Origin: Microbacterium sp.
Lineage (GTDB): Bacteria > Actinomycetota > Actinomycetes > Actinomycetales > Microbacteriaceae
Length of the DNA: 41,554 nucleotides
Direction: 5' to 3'
Assembly (NCBI GenBank): GCA_029239635.1
Contig: JARBUN010000021.1
Span: 1 to 41,554 of the forward strand
In this document: positions 24,121-31,198 of the stretch, piece after piece
Position numbering within the stretch: position 1 is the first letter of the stretch
How the letters are laid out: each line of letters starts with the position of its first letter
The notes under the pieces: model-generated
The model's input: only the letters and a program-made list of their open reading frames with translations
What the model was told of the DNA's origin: nothing
Databases searched by the model: none
Program-made: the position numbers and the translations under genes

Positions 24121-24217
24121 GACCCCAGTCCACCCGAGAACGGCGGGCGCCAGAATCTCTCCGGCATCCGGCGCCCATTCGTGCTACCGTGGAGTCATCA
24201 ATTCTGGGATTTGCTTC

Positions 24218-24634
24218 ATGGACGCCCGCCTCATCGATGAGATGTCGGGCGCACGGCACCGAGCCGTTCACCATCGAAATCCCCCTCTATCTCGTCGCAC
24301 GGCGCGCTCGATGACCTCTGTCACCGCGTGCCTCCCGCGGAAAGTCTCTGTGTCCTCGCTTCACCCTTCGCCACTGTCGTGGCGCCAGGCCGATCTCGAC
24401 GTGTTCGTCGCGACGGCTGGATCCGACTATGCCGGTTTCGTCGGCGCGGCTACCTCGGGCTACGAGGCCCAAGGTCCGCTCGGTGAGAACCTCGGCATCC
24501 ACACGTCCGTCGGGGCGGCTCAGGCCGCCGTCGACGGGCACCGCGTACGCGGCACCACCTCGGTGCTGCGGCGTCCCCGTCCGCTCCGCGTTCGTCGGAG
24601 CGGCGCCCACGGTCGCTTATGCGGCCCAACATGA
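24218..24634 (+). CDS. Conserved small protein upstream of cold shock gene
   Basis: The open frame is 138 residues from ATG 24218. Codon use in the first 44 codons is atypical for this genome, and then becomes normal at WRQADLDVFVATAGSDYAGFVG. An in-frame GTG at 24350 with GGAAAG upstream would give a 94-residue protein and leave about 150 nt as an untranslated leader; I consider that at least as likely. The segment GPLGENLGIHTSVGAAQAAVD looks conserved-protein-like, but I do not recognise a family. It ends 16 bp before the cold shock start, so the two share a transcript. Confidence 0.6.
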   Translation: MDARLIDEMSGARHRAVHHRNPPLSRRTARSMTSVTACLPRKVSVSSLHPSPLSWRQADLDVFVATAGSDYAGFVGAATSGYEAQGPLGENLGIHTSVGAAQAAVDGHRVRGTTSVLRRPRPLRVRRSGAHGRLCGPT

Positions 24635-24650
24635 ATAAAGGAAGAACACG

Positions 24651-24854
24651 ATGGCCACTGGCACCGTGAAATGGTTCAACTCCGAAAAGGGCTACGGCTT
24701 CATCGCTCCCGATGACGGCTCCGCCGACCTGTTCGCGCACTTCAGCGCGATCCAGGGCAACGGCTTCAAGGAGCTGACGGAAGCGCAGAAGGTCGAATTC
24801 GACGCCGAGCAGGGCCCCAAGGGCATGCAGGCGGCGAACATCCGCCCCCTCTAA
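24651..24854 (+). CDS. cspA: Cold shock protein (CspA family)
   Basis: 67 residues, the full size of the family. [12 protein letters not shown] is the RNP-1 motif and DLFAHFSAI the RNP-2 motif of the cold-shock domain, a single-stranded RNA/DNA chaperone. AAAGGAAG lies ahead of ATG 24651. It is followed by a strong terminator and then the desaturase gene, so cold-adaptation functions sit side by side. Confidence 0.96.
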   Translation: MATGTVKWFNSEKGYGFIAPDDGSADLFAHFSAIQGNGFKELTEAQKVEFDAEQGPKGMQAANIRPL

Positions 24855-24869
24855 GCTCGCTTCACCCGG

Positions 24870-24905
24870 AAGCCGGGCCTGTCGCACCCGCGACGGCCCG
24901 GCTTT
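24870..24905 (+). terminator. Rho-independent terminator of csp
   Basis: AAGCCGGGCC pairs with GGCCCGGCTT, and the inner TGTCGC/GCGAC extends the stem; it ends in TTT. Confidence 0.82.
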
Positions 24906-24945
24906 CGTCGTTCCCACGATGAACGGAGCGCGTCCGGGAGGTGTG

Positions 24946-25011
24946 CATACCCCGTGAGGTTCCTCCACATGTGGACGTATACCGGTGGCTCCATACGTCG
25001 ACCCGTATGGT
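24946..25011 (+). promoter_or_regulatory. Clustered palindromes in the desaturase promoter
   Basis: Half-sites of CATAC/GTATG type occur at 24946, 24977 (GTATAC), 24991 (CCATACG) and 25004 (CGTATGG); the last two form a 7-bp inverted repeat with a 6-bp spacer over a possible -10 box, TATGGT (25006-25011). TCCACATGTGGA (24964-24975) is a perfect 12-bp palindrome. These suggest operator control, probably by membrane state or temperature. Confidence 0.55.
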
Positions 25012-25064
25012 GGGGCAGACCCGGGGGAAGCCTCTCGGGATCCTGACTCCGGTCACCGAATATC

Positions 25065-25079
25065 GAGGAGCAGTTCATC
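25065..25079 (+). promoter_or_regulatory. Ribosome site GAGGAG placed before an ATC start codon
   Basis: GAGGAG at 25065-25070, six bases, then ATC at 25077-25079. This decides the desaturase start because no ATG, GTG or TTG is available in frame between the upstream stop (25044) and 25281. Confidence 0.6.
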
Positions 25080-26183
25080 GCCTCCACCATCGTCGAGTCC
25101 CGCCTCGGCCCCGTTCGTCAGACGTACTCCGGCACCACCGAGTTCCCCCCGATCGCGAAGGCCTACACCGAGCTGTCCCAGGTCGTTCGCGAAAGCGGCC
25201 TCCTGGTCCGCACCCGCGTCTTCTACGCGCTGGTCGGCTCCGCCCTCGTCCTTGCCTTCGCCGGCTGCATCGCCGGTTTCGTGCTCCTGGGCGACAGCTG
25301 GTTCCAGCTGCTGATCGCCGCAGCGCTCGGCATCCTGTTCACCCAGGTGGCCTTCCTCGCCCACGAGGCGAACCACCGGCAGATCCTCGCCTCGGGCCCC
25401 GCGAACGATCGCCTGGCCCTGTGGATCGGCAATGGCATCGTCGGCATGAGCCAGTCGTGGTGGGCGTCGAAGCACACCCGTCACCACGCCAACCCCAACC
25501 GTGTCGGCAAAGACCCCGACATCGAGATCGACACGATCTCGTTCCTCGACGAGGACGCCGCCAAGGCTCGTGGCATCCAGCGCTGGATCACGCAGCGTCA
25601 GGGCTGGCTGTTCTTCCCCCTGCTGACGCTCGAGGGCCTCAACCTGCACGTGCTGGCCATCCGCCACCTGCTCTCGCGCGGCGAGGTCAAGGGACGCTGG
25701 ATCGAGCTCGGGCTCATCGCGCTGCGCTTCGCGGTGTTCGTGGCCCCGGTCTTCGTCTTCCTCCCGATCGGCCTGGCGTTCGCCTTCCTCGGCGTTCAGC
25801 TCGCGGTGTTCGGCGTGTACATGGGAGCGTCCTTCGCCCCCAACCACAAGGGCATGGCGGTCATCGCCCCGGGCGCGAAGCTCGACTTCTTCAGCAAGCA
25901 GGTGCGCACCTCGCGCAACATCTCCGGCGGCTGGTGGGCCACCTGGCTGATGGGCGGGCTGAACTACCAGATCGAGCACCACCTGTTCCCGAACATGCCG
26001 CGGCCGCACCTGAGCCGCGCGCGCGAGATCGTCATCGAGCACTGCCAGACGCTCGGCGTGCCCTACGTCGAGACGACCCTGCTGCAGTCGTACGGCATCG
26101 TGATCCAGTACCTGAACCGCGTGGGCCTCGCCGCCCGCGATCCGTTCGAGTGCCCGCTCACGTCGGCGGCTCGCCGGGTCTGA
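25077..26183 (+). CDS. Acyl-lipid / fatty-acid desaturase, ATC start proposed
   Basis: 368 residues from the proposed ATC. Three histidine boxes of the membrane di-iron desaturases are visible: HEANHRQ, HTRHHANPN and QIEHHLFPNMPR, with hydrophobic segments between them (about 50-95 and 205-260). The enzyme introduces a double bond into membrane lipids, likely for cold adaptation. Family members have an N-terminal block aligned with FPPIAKAYTELSQVVRESGLL, which lies upstream of the first canonical start (GTG 25281), so starting at GTG 25281 would remove the first membrane helix. ATC 25077 with GAGGAG is the best start by position. It follows the cold shock gene. Confidence 0.9.
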   Translation: MASTIVESRLGPVRQTYSGTTEFPPIAKAYTELSQVVRESGLLVRTRVFYALVGSALVLAFAGCIAGFVLLGDSWFQLLIAAALGILFTQVAFLAHEANHRQILASGPANDRLALWIGNGIVGMSQSWWASKHTRHHANPNRVGKDPDIEIDTISFLDEDAAKARGIQRWITQRQGWLFFPLLTLEGLNLHVLAIRHLLSRGEVKGRWIELGLIALRFAVFVAPVFVFLPIGLAFAFLGVQLAVFGVYMGASFAPNHKGMAVIAPGAKLDFFSKQVRTSRNISGGWWATWLMGGLNYQIEHHLFPNMPRPHLSRAREIVIEHCQTLGVPYVETTLLQSYGIVIQYLNRVGLAARDPFECPLTSAARRV

Positions 26184-26199
26184 GACCTCACCGCCATCA

Positions 26200-26240
26200 C
26201 GAAGGGCGTCGCGCCGGGAGATCGGTCGCGGCGCCCTTCG
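26200..26240. terminator. Hairpin between convergent desaturase and vanY-like genes
   Basis: CGAAGGGCG pairs with CGCCCTTCG across a 23-base partly structured loop, 16 bp past the desaturase stop and 8 bp from the stop of the carboxypeptidase. Confidence 0.6.
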
Positions 26241-26248
26241 CGTAACCT

Positions 26249-26851
26249 TCAGCCTCGGGCGTCGAGCTTCGGCTCCGGGCACTCGTCGCCGGGTTCGGTC
26301 GCCCGCTCGAAGTGCCAGCGCTCGTTCGCATAGGTCTGGCAGAGTCCCCACGCGCGTCCGTGCTCGATGATCCACAGCTGCGCATCGAGCGTGCCGATGT
26401 CGACCGCCTGCCCGGTCACGTGGCTCGAGGCATCGGGCGTCGCGACGTACTGACGCGCCACCTCTTCGCTGCCGTACGTGTGCACGGCGTCGGCGAGCAG
26501 CTGCCGCTGAAGGTCGACGCTGCGCCACCCACTGGTGATGTCGAAGCGGATGCCGTCGGCCTCGGCCGCGGCCTGCGCGGCCCGCAGCGCGTCGAGGAAG
26601 GCGGGGTCCAACCGCGCGAGGGCGGGGTGCGAGTCGTCGTCGACGCTCAACGCCGTGTCGGAGACGATCAGTCCGTCCTCCTCGGTCGGGAGGAAGATCC
26701 CCGCCGGGCGCACCGAGGTGGCGAACGACGAGAACGTCAGGGTCACCGCGAGAGTGACGACGGCGGCGAGGACGAGCACGATGCCGCCCGCCGTCGCGAG
26801 GAGGAGGACGAGACGGCGGTGCCCCGAGAGGGGGTGGGAGAGAACGGCCAT
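26249..26851 (-). CDS. VanY-like D-alanyl-D-alanine carboxypeptidase (peptidase M15)
   Basis: 200 residues. A membrane anchor spans residues 14-40, and the M15 zinc-peptidase domain follows: ITSGWRSVDLQ, SSHVTGQAVDIG (His and Asp zinc ligands), and WHFE (third ligand His and catalytic Glu). It would trim the terminal D-Ala of cell-wall precursors outside the membrane. ATG 26849-26851 lacks a clear ribosome site; TGGACT lies seven bases upstream. The repeat motif at 26900-26917 is upstream of this promoter, so the VanR-like regulator probably controls it. Confidence 0.88.
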   Translation of the reverse strand: MAVLSHPLSGHRRLVLLLATAGGIVLVLAAVVTLAVTLTFSSFATSVRPAGIFLPTEEDGLIVSDTALSVDDDSHPALARLDPAFLDALRAAQAAAEADGIRFDITSGWRSVDLQRQLLADAVHTYGSEEVARQYVATPDASSHVTGQAVDIGTLDAQLWIIEHGRAWGLCQTYANERWHFERATEPGDECPEPKLDARG

Positions 26852-26899
26852 GAACGGCAGTCCACCGCCCCGGCCGTTGCCCCGCCGTATGGGGCGCGG

Positions 26900-26917
26900 G
26901 ATACACGGACGATACGG
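26900..26917. promoter_or_regulatory. Van-like regulator site 1 (before vanY-like gene)
   Basis: GATACACGGACGATACGG: two GATAC units 11 bp apart. The same pattern is at 27437 and 29790. Direct repeats spaced by one helical turn suit an OmpR-type dimer. Confidence 0.6.
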
Positions 26918-26920
26918 CCC

Positions 26921-27424
26921 TCAGTCGCGCGCGACCCCGTGCAGCTCGAGATCGCGGAGCAGCCCGTCCGTCAGGGTCAGCGTCATCATCGTGCAGCGGG
27001 GCTGTCGCCGACGGTCCGTCGGCGAACCCGGGTTCAGCAGGCGCAGCCCCGCGGGCGTCGTGGTGTCCCACGGGATGTGACTGTGCCCGAACACGAGCAG
27101 GTCCGTGTCGCCGAAAGCGGCATCCATCCTCGTCTCGCGCCCCGTCGCGGCGCCCGTCTCGTGGATCACGGCGACACGGACGCCCTCGATCTCGGCGCGG
27201 GCGATCTCGGGAAGGCGCGCGCGGAGGTCGGCTCCGTCGTTGTTGCCCCACACGCCGAGCACGGGTCCGAGGGCGAGAAGCTCGTCCAGCGTCTCCTCGG
27301 TGACCCAGTCCCCCGCGTGGACGATCAGGTCGACCTCGGATGCCGCACGCCGCACGGCATCCGGGAGCGTCCGGGCCCGCTTCGGCACGTGCGTATCGGC
27401 CACGAGGAGCAGTCGGGTCGCCAT
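26921..27424 (-). CDS. Metallophosphoesterase, YfcE/MJ0936-like
   Basis: 167 residues. Calcineurin-like motifs in order: LLVADTHVP (D-x-H), HAGDW (GD), WGNND (GNxD), VIHETG and FGHSHIPW (G-H-x-H). Such proteins hydrolyse phosphodiesters; the natural substrate is unknown. It lies between the vanY-like gene and the regulator gene. ATG 27422-27424 has a TAGCGT box six bases upstream and no ribosome site. This promoter shares the 27437 repeat with the divergent regulator gene. Confidence 0.88.
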   Translation of the reverse strand: MATRLLLVADTHVPKRARTLPDAVRRAASEVDLIVHAGDWVTEETLDELLALGPVLGVWGNNDGADLRARLPEIARAEIEGVRVAVIHETGAATGRETRMDAAFGDTDLLVFGHSHIPWDTTTPAGLRLLNPGSPTDRRRQPRCTMMTLTLTDGLLRDLELHGVARD

Positions 27425-27430
27425 ACGTCC

Positions 27431-27436
27431 ACGCTA
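27431..27436 (-). promoter_or_regulatory. -10 box of leaderless phosphoesterase gene
   Basis: Minus-strand TAGCGT, six bases before ATG 27424. Confidence 0.55.
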
Positions 27437-27452
27437 CATACGCTCGCGATAC
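27437..27452. promoter_or_regulatory. Van-like regulator site 2 (before regulator gene)
   Basis: CATAC at 27437 and GATAC at 27448, again 11 bp apart, then GCGG. Lies between divergent -10 boxes, which suits autoregulation. Confidence 0.5.
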
Positions 27453-27463
27453 GCGGCCCCGCC

Positions 27464-27469
27464 TACGAT
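27464..27469 (+). promoter_or_regulatory. -10 box of leaderless response regulator gene
   Basis: TACGAT six bases before ATG 27476. Confidence 0.55.
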
Positions 27470-27475
27470 GACGGG

Positions 27476-28144
27476 ATGCGCGTGCTGATCGTCGAGGACG
27501 AGCCCTACCTCGCCGAGGCGATCCGCGACGGACTCCGGCTGGAGGCGATCGCGGCGGACATCGCCGGCGACGGGGACTCCGCACTCGAGCAGCTGGGCTA
27601 CACGGCCTACGACGTCGTGGTCCTCGATCGCGACATCCCCGGACCGAACGGGGACGAGATCGCCCGGCACCTCGCCGCCCAGACGGCCGCCCCGCGCGTG
27701 CTCATGCTGACCGCCGCCGACCGACTCGACGACAAGGCGTCCGGGTTCGAGAGCGGTGCCGACGACTACCTGACCAAGCCGTTCGTCCTCAAGGAGCTCG
27801 TGCTGCGGTTGCGGGCGCTCGCGCGCCGCCCCGCGACCGGGGCTCCCCCGATCCTCGAGCGCGACGGCATCCGTCTCGATCCGTTCCGGCGCGAGGTGTA
27901 CCGGGACGGACGCTACGTCTCGCTCACCCGCAAGCAGTTCGCGGTCCTGGAGGTTCTCATGACCGCGGGCGGCGGCGTGGTGAGCGCGGAAGTCCTGCTC
28001 GAGCGCGCGTGGGACGAGAACGCCGACCCGTTCACCAACGCCGTGCGCATCACGATCTCGACGCTGCGCAAGCGTCTCGGCGAGCCGTGGCTCATCCAGA
28101 CCGTCGCCGGCGTCGGGTACCGCATCGGCCCCGCGGATGCGTGA
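27476..28144 (+). CDS. OmpR/VanR-like response regulator
   Basis: 222 residues. Receiver domain: acidic pair in VEDEP (7-9), phospho-acceptor Asp51 in VVLDRDIPG, Thr near 79 in MLTA, and Lys101 in LTKPF. The C-terminal winged helix has LTRKQFAVLEVLM and the AVRITISTLRKRLG recognition helix. Partner kinase overlaps by 8 bp. The order regulator-kinase beside vanY and vanZ genes points to a VanRS-like, cell-wall-responsive system, although no vanH, A or X is present. Starts at ATG 27476 on a leaderless mRNA. Confidence 0.93.
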   Translation: MRVLIVEDEPYLAEAIRDGLRLEAIAADIAGDGDSALEQLGYTAYDVVVLDRDIPGPNGDEIARHLAAQTAAPRVLMLTAADRLDDKASGFESGADDYLTKPFVLKELVLRLRALARRPATGAPPILERDGIRLDPFRREVYRDGRYVSLTRKQFAVLEVLMTAGGGVVSAEVLLERAWDENADPFTNAVRITISTLRKRLGEPWLIQTVAGVGYRIGPADA

Positions 28145-29255
28145 ACGTCCGGCCGGGCTGTCGGTCCGCGTCAAGCTGACGCTCAGCTACGCGGTCTTCG
28201 TCGTGATCGTGGGCATCGCGCTGTTCGCGGTGGGATTCCTCGTGCTCCGTTTCCTCCCCGAGGGGAACCTCTACGCCGACAACGGCCTGTTCACGCCGGC
28301 ACGCAGCAACCTCGCCGAGGTCTTCGTCAAGTACGCGTGGTTCACCGTGGCCGCTCTCGCGATCATCGGGCTCGGCGGCGGCTGGATCGTGGCGGGGATC
28401 ATGCTCCGTCCGCTGACCCGCATCACCGACGCGGCACGCGCCGTGCGGGACGGGAGCCTCGACCGGCGGGTGGATCTTCCCGGCCGCCGCGACGAGCTGA
28501 CCGACCTCGCCGACACGTTCGACGCGATGCTCGCCCGGATCGCCGAGACGGTGCAGGAGCAACGACGTTTCGCCGCGAACGCGTCGCATGAGCTCCGCAC
28601 CCCGCACGCGACCATGCGGACGATGCTCGAGGTCGCCCGCGCCGACCCCGACAGCGTCGACGTCGAGCGGTTGCTCGGCCGCCTCGACGAAACGAACGAA
28701 CGCGCGATCCGCCTGACCCAAGCGATCCTCGCGCTGTCGCGCGCCTCGCACGGCGGGGTCATCGCCCGCACGGAGGTGAGGATCGACACCCTCGCGGAGG
28801 AGATCTGCGGCGAGCTCGCGCCCCTGGCCGCCGGCACGCCCGCCCGCCTGACGACGCGCATCGCGTCTCCCGCCGTGGCCATCGCGGATGAGACGCTCGC
28901 GCGCCAGATGCTCACGAACCTCGTGCACAACGCCATCGTGCACAGCGCCGCGGAGGGCACGACCCTCCGCGAGGTTCAGGTCGCGGTGCGGACGGACGCG
29001 CGCACCGTGATCATCGACGTGGCCAACACCGGGGCCGAGCTCTCGCGCGCGACGGTGGCGACGCTGCCCGAGCCGTTCGTGCGCGCAGCCGGTCGCGCCC
29101 GGACCGCGGCCGCGGGCACGGGACTCGGTCTCGCCATCGCGGTCGCGATCGTGCGCGCGCACGAGGGGTCGCTCGAGCTGTGGCCCCGAGAGGGCGGCGG
29201 ACTCCACGCCCGGGTGCGCCTTCCGCGGCCGACGGGGGACTCCGCGCGGGGCTGA
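28137..29255 (+). CDS. Sensor histidine kinase, VanS-like
   Basis: 372 residues. Two membrane segments (about 12-37 and 65-92) flank a short extracellular loop; a HAMP domain follows (LRPLTRITDAARAV). The H-box FAANASHELRTP carries phospho-His151; the N-box NLVHNAIVHS and the G-box GTGLGLAIA of the ATPase domain follow. The residue after HELRTP is His where Leu is usual. The short loop suggests sensing in or near the membrane. It overlaps the regulator by 8 bp. Confidence 0.93.
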   Translation: MRERPAGLSVRVKLTLSYAVFVVIVGIALFAVGFLVLRFLPEGNLYADNGLFTPARSNLAEVFVKYAWFTVAALAIIGLGGGWIVAGIMLRPLTRITDAARAVRDGSLDRRVDLPGRRDELTDLADTFDAMLARIAETVQEQRRFAANASHELRTPHATMRTMLEVARADPDSVDVERLLGRLDETNERAIRLTQAILALSRASHGGVIARTEVRIDTLAEEICGELAPLAAGTPARLTTRIASPAVAIADETLARQMLTNLVHNAIVHSAAEGTTLREVQVAVRTDARTVIIDVANTGAELSRATVATLPEPFVRAAGRARTAAAGTGLGLAIAVAIVRAHEGSLELWPREGGGLHARVRLPRPTGDSARG

Positions 29256-29269
29256 CCCGCGACCCCGCG

Positions 29270-29722
29270 TCACCGCCGCGAGACCGCCTCCCCCGCGCGC
29301 ACGGCCGCCCGCGTCGTGAGCCGCAGCAGGATCACGATCACCGTGCCCACCGCGGCTCCGATGGTGTTGTGGAGCACGTCGTCCACGTCGGGCACGCGGC
29401 CCGGGATGAGCGACTGGGCGGTCTCGACCGCGAGGGAGACCGCTGCCCCGAAGGGCACCGTCACGAGCGCGAAGCGCAACGGGAGCAGCGCCGCGACGGC
29501 GATGCCGAGGGGCACGAACAGCGCGATGTTCATCACGACGTCGCTGTTGTGGGCGAGGGTCGCGCCGCCCCACCGCTCGGCGACGAGGAAGAAGACGTCG
29601 ACCGCGCGTTCCTGATAGGGCCGGATCAGCGCACGCGGAGCGAGGGTGAGCACCCCCACCACGGCGAGAGCGGCGGCGGCGACGAGGATGCGGGCGGGGG
29701 TGAGGACCGGGGCGTTCGGCAT
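29270..29722 (-). CDS. VanZ-family membrane protein
   Basis: 150 residues with four hydrophobic helices and the VanZ pattern NIALFVPLGIAVAALLP and ETAQSLIPGRVPDVDDVLHN (Asp/Asn-rich motif). VanZ-like proteins affect glycopeptide tolerance in known systems; the molecular action is unclear. CCAGGAG lies before ATG 29720-29722. It is convergent with the kinase and divergent from the DUF3054 gene. Repeat site 3 lies between the two divergent genes. Confidence 0.85.
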   Translation of the reverse strand: MPNAPVLTPARILVAAAALAVVGVLTLAPRALIRPYQERAVDVFFLVAERWGGATLAHNSDVVMNIALFVPLGIAVAALLPLRFALVTVPFGAAVSLAVETAQSLIPGRVPDVDDVLHNTIGAAVGTVIVILLRLTTRAAVRAGEAVSRR

Positions 29723-29789
29723 GGATTCTCCTGGGTGTTCGGGCTTCCAGCCCACACGCCGCGGTGTTGCCGGTGCGTCTGCGCCGGGC

Positions 29790-29806
29790 GATACGCGGAC
29801 GATATG
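29790..29806. promoter_or_regulatory. Van-like regulator site 3 (before vanZ-like and DUF3054 genes)
   Basis: GATACGCGGACGATATG: GATAC and GATAT 11 bp apart, differing from site 1 at only a few positions. It lies between two divergent promoters. Confidence 0.58.
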
Positions 29807-29834
29807 CCGCGCCCGGACGAGGACAATGGATGCC

Positions 29835-30221
29835 GTGACCTCCTCCCGCATCCACCCCGCTCTCGTCCTGCTCGTCGACATCGTCCTGGTCGTCGTCTTC
29901 GCCGCGATCGGACGTGCGACGCACGACGGCGACGTGCTCGGCCCCTTCGGTGCGGGTCTGGCGACGACGGCGTGGCCGTTCCTCGTCGCGCTGGGACTCG
30001 GCTGGCTCGTCGCCCGCGCATGGCGCGCGCCGCTCGCCCCCGTCCGCACCGGACTGATCGTGTGGCTCGTCACGGTCGTCGTCGGCATGGTGCTGCGCGC
30101 GATCAGCGGCCAGGGTGTCGCCGTGGCCTTCGTGATCGTCGCGACGATCACGCTGGGAGCGTTCCTGGTGGGTTGGCGCGCGGTCGCCCGGCTGGCCTCG
30201 CGGCACCGCCGGGCGGTCTGA
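29835..30221 (+). CDS. DUF3054 membrane protein
   Basis: 128 residues with four hydrophobic helices; HPALVLLVDIVLVVVFAAIGRATH matches the start of DUF3054 proteins, whose function is unknown. The GTG at 29835 lies seven bases past GACAAT, fitting a leaderless start; an in-frame ATG at 29826 overlaps that box. It shares the upstream region and the 29790 repeat with the divergent vanZ-like gene. Confidence 0.82.
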   Translation: MTSSRIHPALVLLVDIVLVVVFAAIGRATHDGDVLGPFGAGLATTAWPFLVALGLGWLVARAWRAPLAPVRTGLIVWLVTVVVGMVLRAISGQGVAVAFVIVATITLGAFLVGWRAVARLASRHRRAV

Positions 30222-30247
30222 CGCCAGAAGGATGACCGGCGCGGGAG

Positions 30248-30760
30248 TCAGTCCGCGAGCGAGACGTCCACCTGGATCTCCGCCGCGAGGCGCTCCAGCT
30301 CGGTCACCAGGTCATCCGTCTCGACCCCGTCGGTGAGCGTCACCGTGATCGACGCCTCGAACAGACGCTCGCCCGCCATCGCGGCATCCGTCGTCTGCGT
30401 CGACATGCGCTCGATGCTCACGCCGCGCGCGTTCAGCGCCGCCGAGACCTCGCGAACGATGCCCGGTCGGTCGTTGCCGATCACATCGAGGGTCACGCTG
30501 TGCGGGGCGGATGCCGTGCCCTCGGGCGAGCCGGTGTGCACGGTCACCGCGAGGGTTCCGGCCATGCCGTCGAGCGCGGCGCGCAGGGCGTCGGCCTGAT
30601 CGGGGGCGACCGACACCTCGACGATGCCGGCGAACGCCCCGGCGAGCTCGGCGAGCTCGCTGTTCTCCCAGTTGCCGCCGTGGGCGTCGATGATGTCGGC
30701 GACGGACGACACAAGTCCCGCGCGGTCGTCGCCGACGATGGTCAGAACGAGAGTGGTCAT
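30248..30760 (-). CDS. ACT-domain protein (GcvR-like)
   Basis: 170 residues with two ACT domains: VLTIVGDDRAGLVSSVADII at the N-terminus and VIGNDRPGIVREVSAALNA in the second half. Members related to E. coli GcvR sense amino acids, commonly glycine. No gcv gene is nearby. ATG 30758-30760 has TACGCT six bases upstream and no ribosome site. Divergent from the DUF6412-like gene. Confidence 0.88.
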   Translation of the reverse strand: MTTLVLTIVGDDRAGLVSSVADIIDAHGGNWENSELAELAGAFAGIVEVSVAPDQADALRAALDGMAGTLAVTVHTGSPEGTASAPHSVTLDVIGNDRPGIVREVSAALNARGVSIERMSTQTTDAAMAGERLFEASITVTLTDGVETDDLVTELERLAAEIQVDVSLAD

Positions 30761-30766
30761 GGCCTC

Positions 30767-30772
30767 AGCGTA
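30767..30772 (-). promoter_or_regulatory. -10 box of leaderless ACT-domain gene
   Basis: Minus-strand TACGCT, six bases before ATG 30760. Confidence 0.55.
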
Positions 30773-30819
30773 GCGATCGCCCCTGCTAGCGTGGGAGGGA
30801 CGTCGAGGGGAGGGCGCAC

Positions 30820-31098
30820 ATGATCGCATCGTTGATCGCTCTGCTGAACCTGCTCCTCGCGACCGCCGAACTGGCGCTGACGCCGGGCACCGGCGCCCCG
30901 CTGCTCGCGGTGGTCCTCGCCGCGGCGGTGGTCGTCACCGTCGCGATCGTCCTGGTCGTGCTGCCGGCGCTCCTCGCCGGAGCGTCGCCGCGGGCGCCGC
31001 AGCCGATCGACCCCTCCGCACCTCTCACGCAGAGCGACCCCGACGCCGCGGGACACCCCCGCCCTCGAGCGCCGGGATTCGTGGTCCGCGCCGCCTGA
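30820..31098 (+). CDS. Small membrane protein, DUF6412-like
   Basis: 92 residues. N-terminal hydrophobic segment (3-20) and a second one (28-54), then a Pro-rich tail. Similar small proteins often precede a YidC paralogue in actinobacteria, as here. GGGGAGGG before ATG 30820; TAGCGT at 30786-30791 may be its -10 box. Function unknown. Confidence 0.75.
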   Translation: MIASLIALLNLLLATAELALTPGTGAPLLAVVLAAAVVVTVAIVLVVLPALLAGASPRAPQPIDPSAPLTQSDPDAAGHPRPRAPGFVVRAA

Positions 31099-31109
31099 GC
31101 CCTCCCCCG

Positions 31110-31127
31110 CACCGTCCTCGGACGGTG
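31110..31127 (+). terminator. Hairpin between DUF6412-like and yidC genes
   Basis: CACCGTCC-TC-GGACGGTG, about 12 bp past the stop. May lower transcription into yidC, or terminate. Confidence 0.45.
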
Positions 31128-31198
31128 GTCCGTGGCATCCGTCCCGGGAGGCCGGTGGCGCGCGCTGATCCCTCGATCGCCGCCACGAACGGAACCCC

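Noticed and set aside
26249..30221. A functional vancomycin-resistance operon
   Set aside because: vanH, vanA/B and vanX are absent; VanY, VanZ and the two-component system alone do not make the D-Ala-D-Lac pathway.
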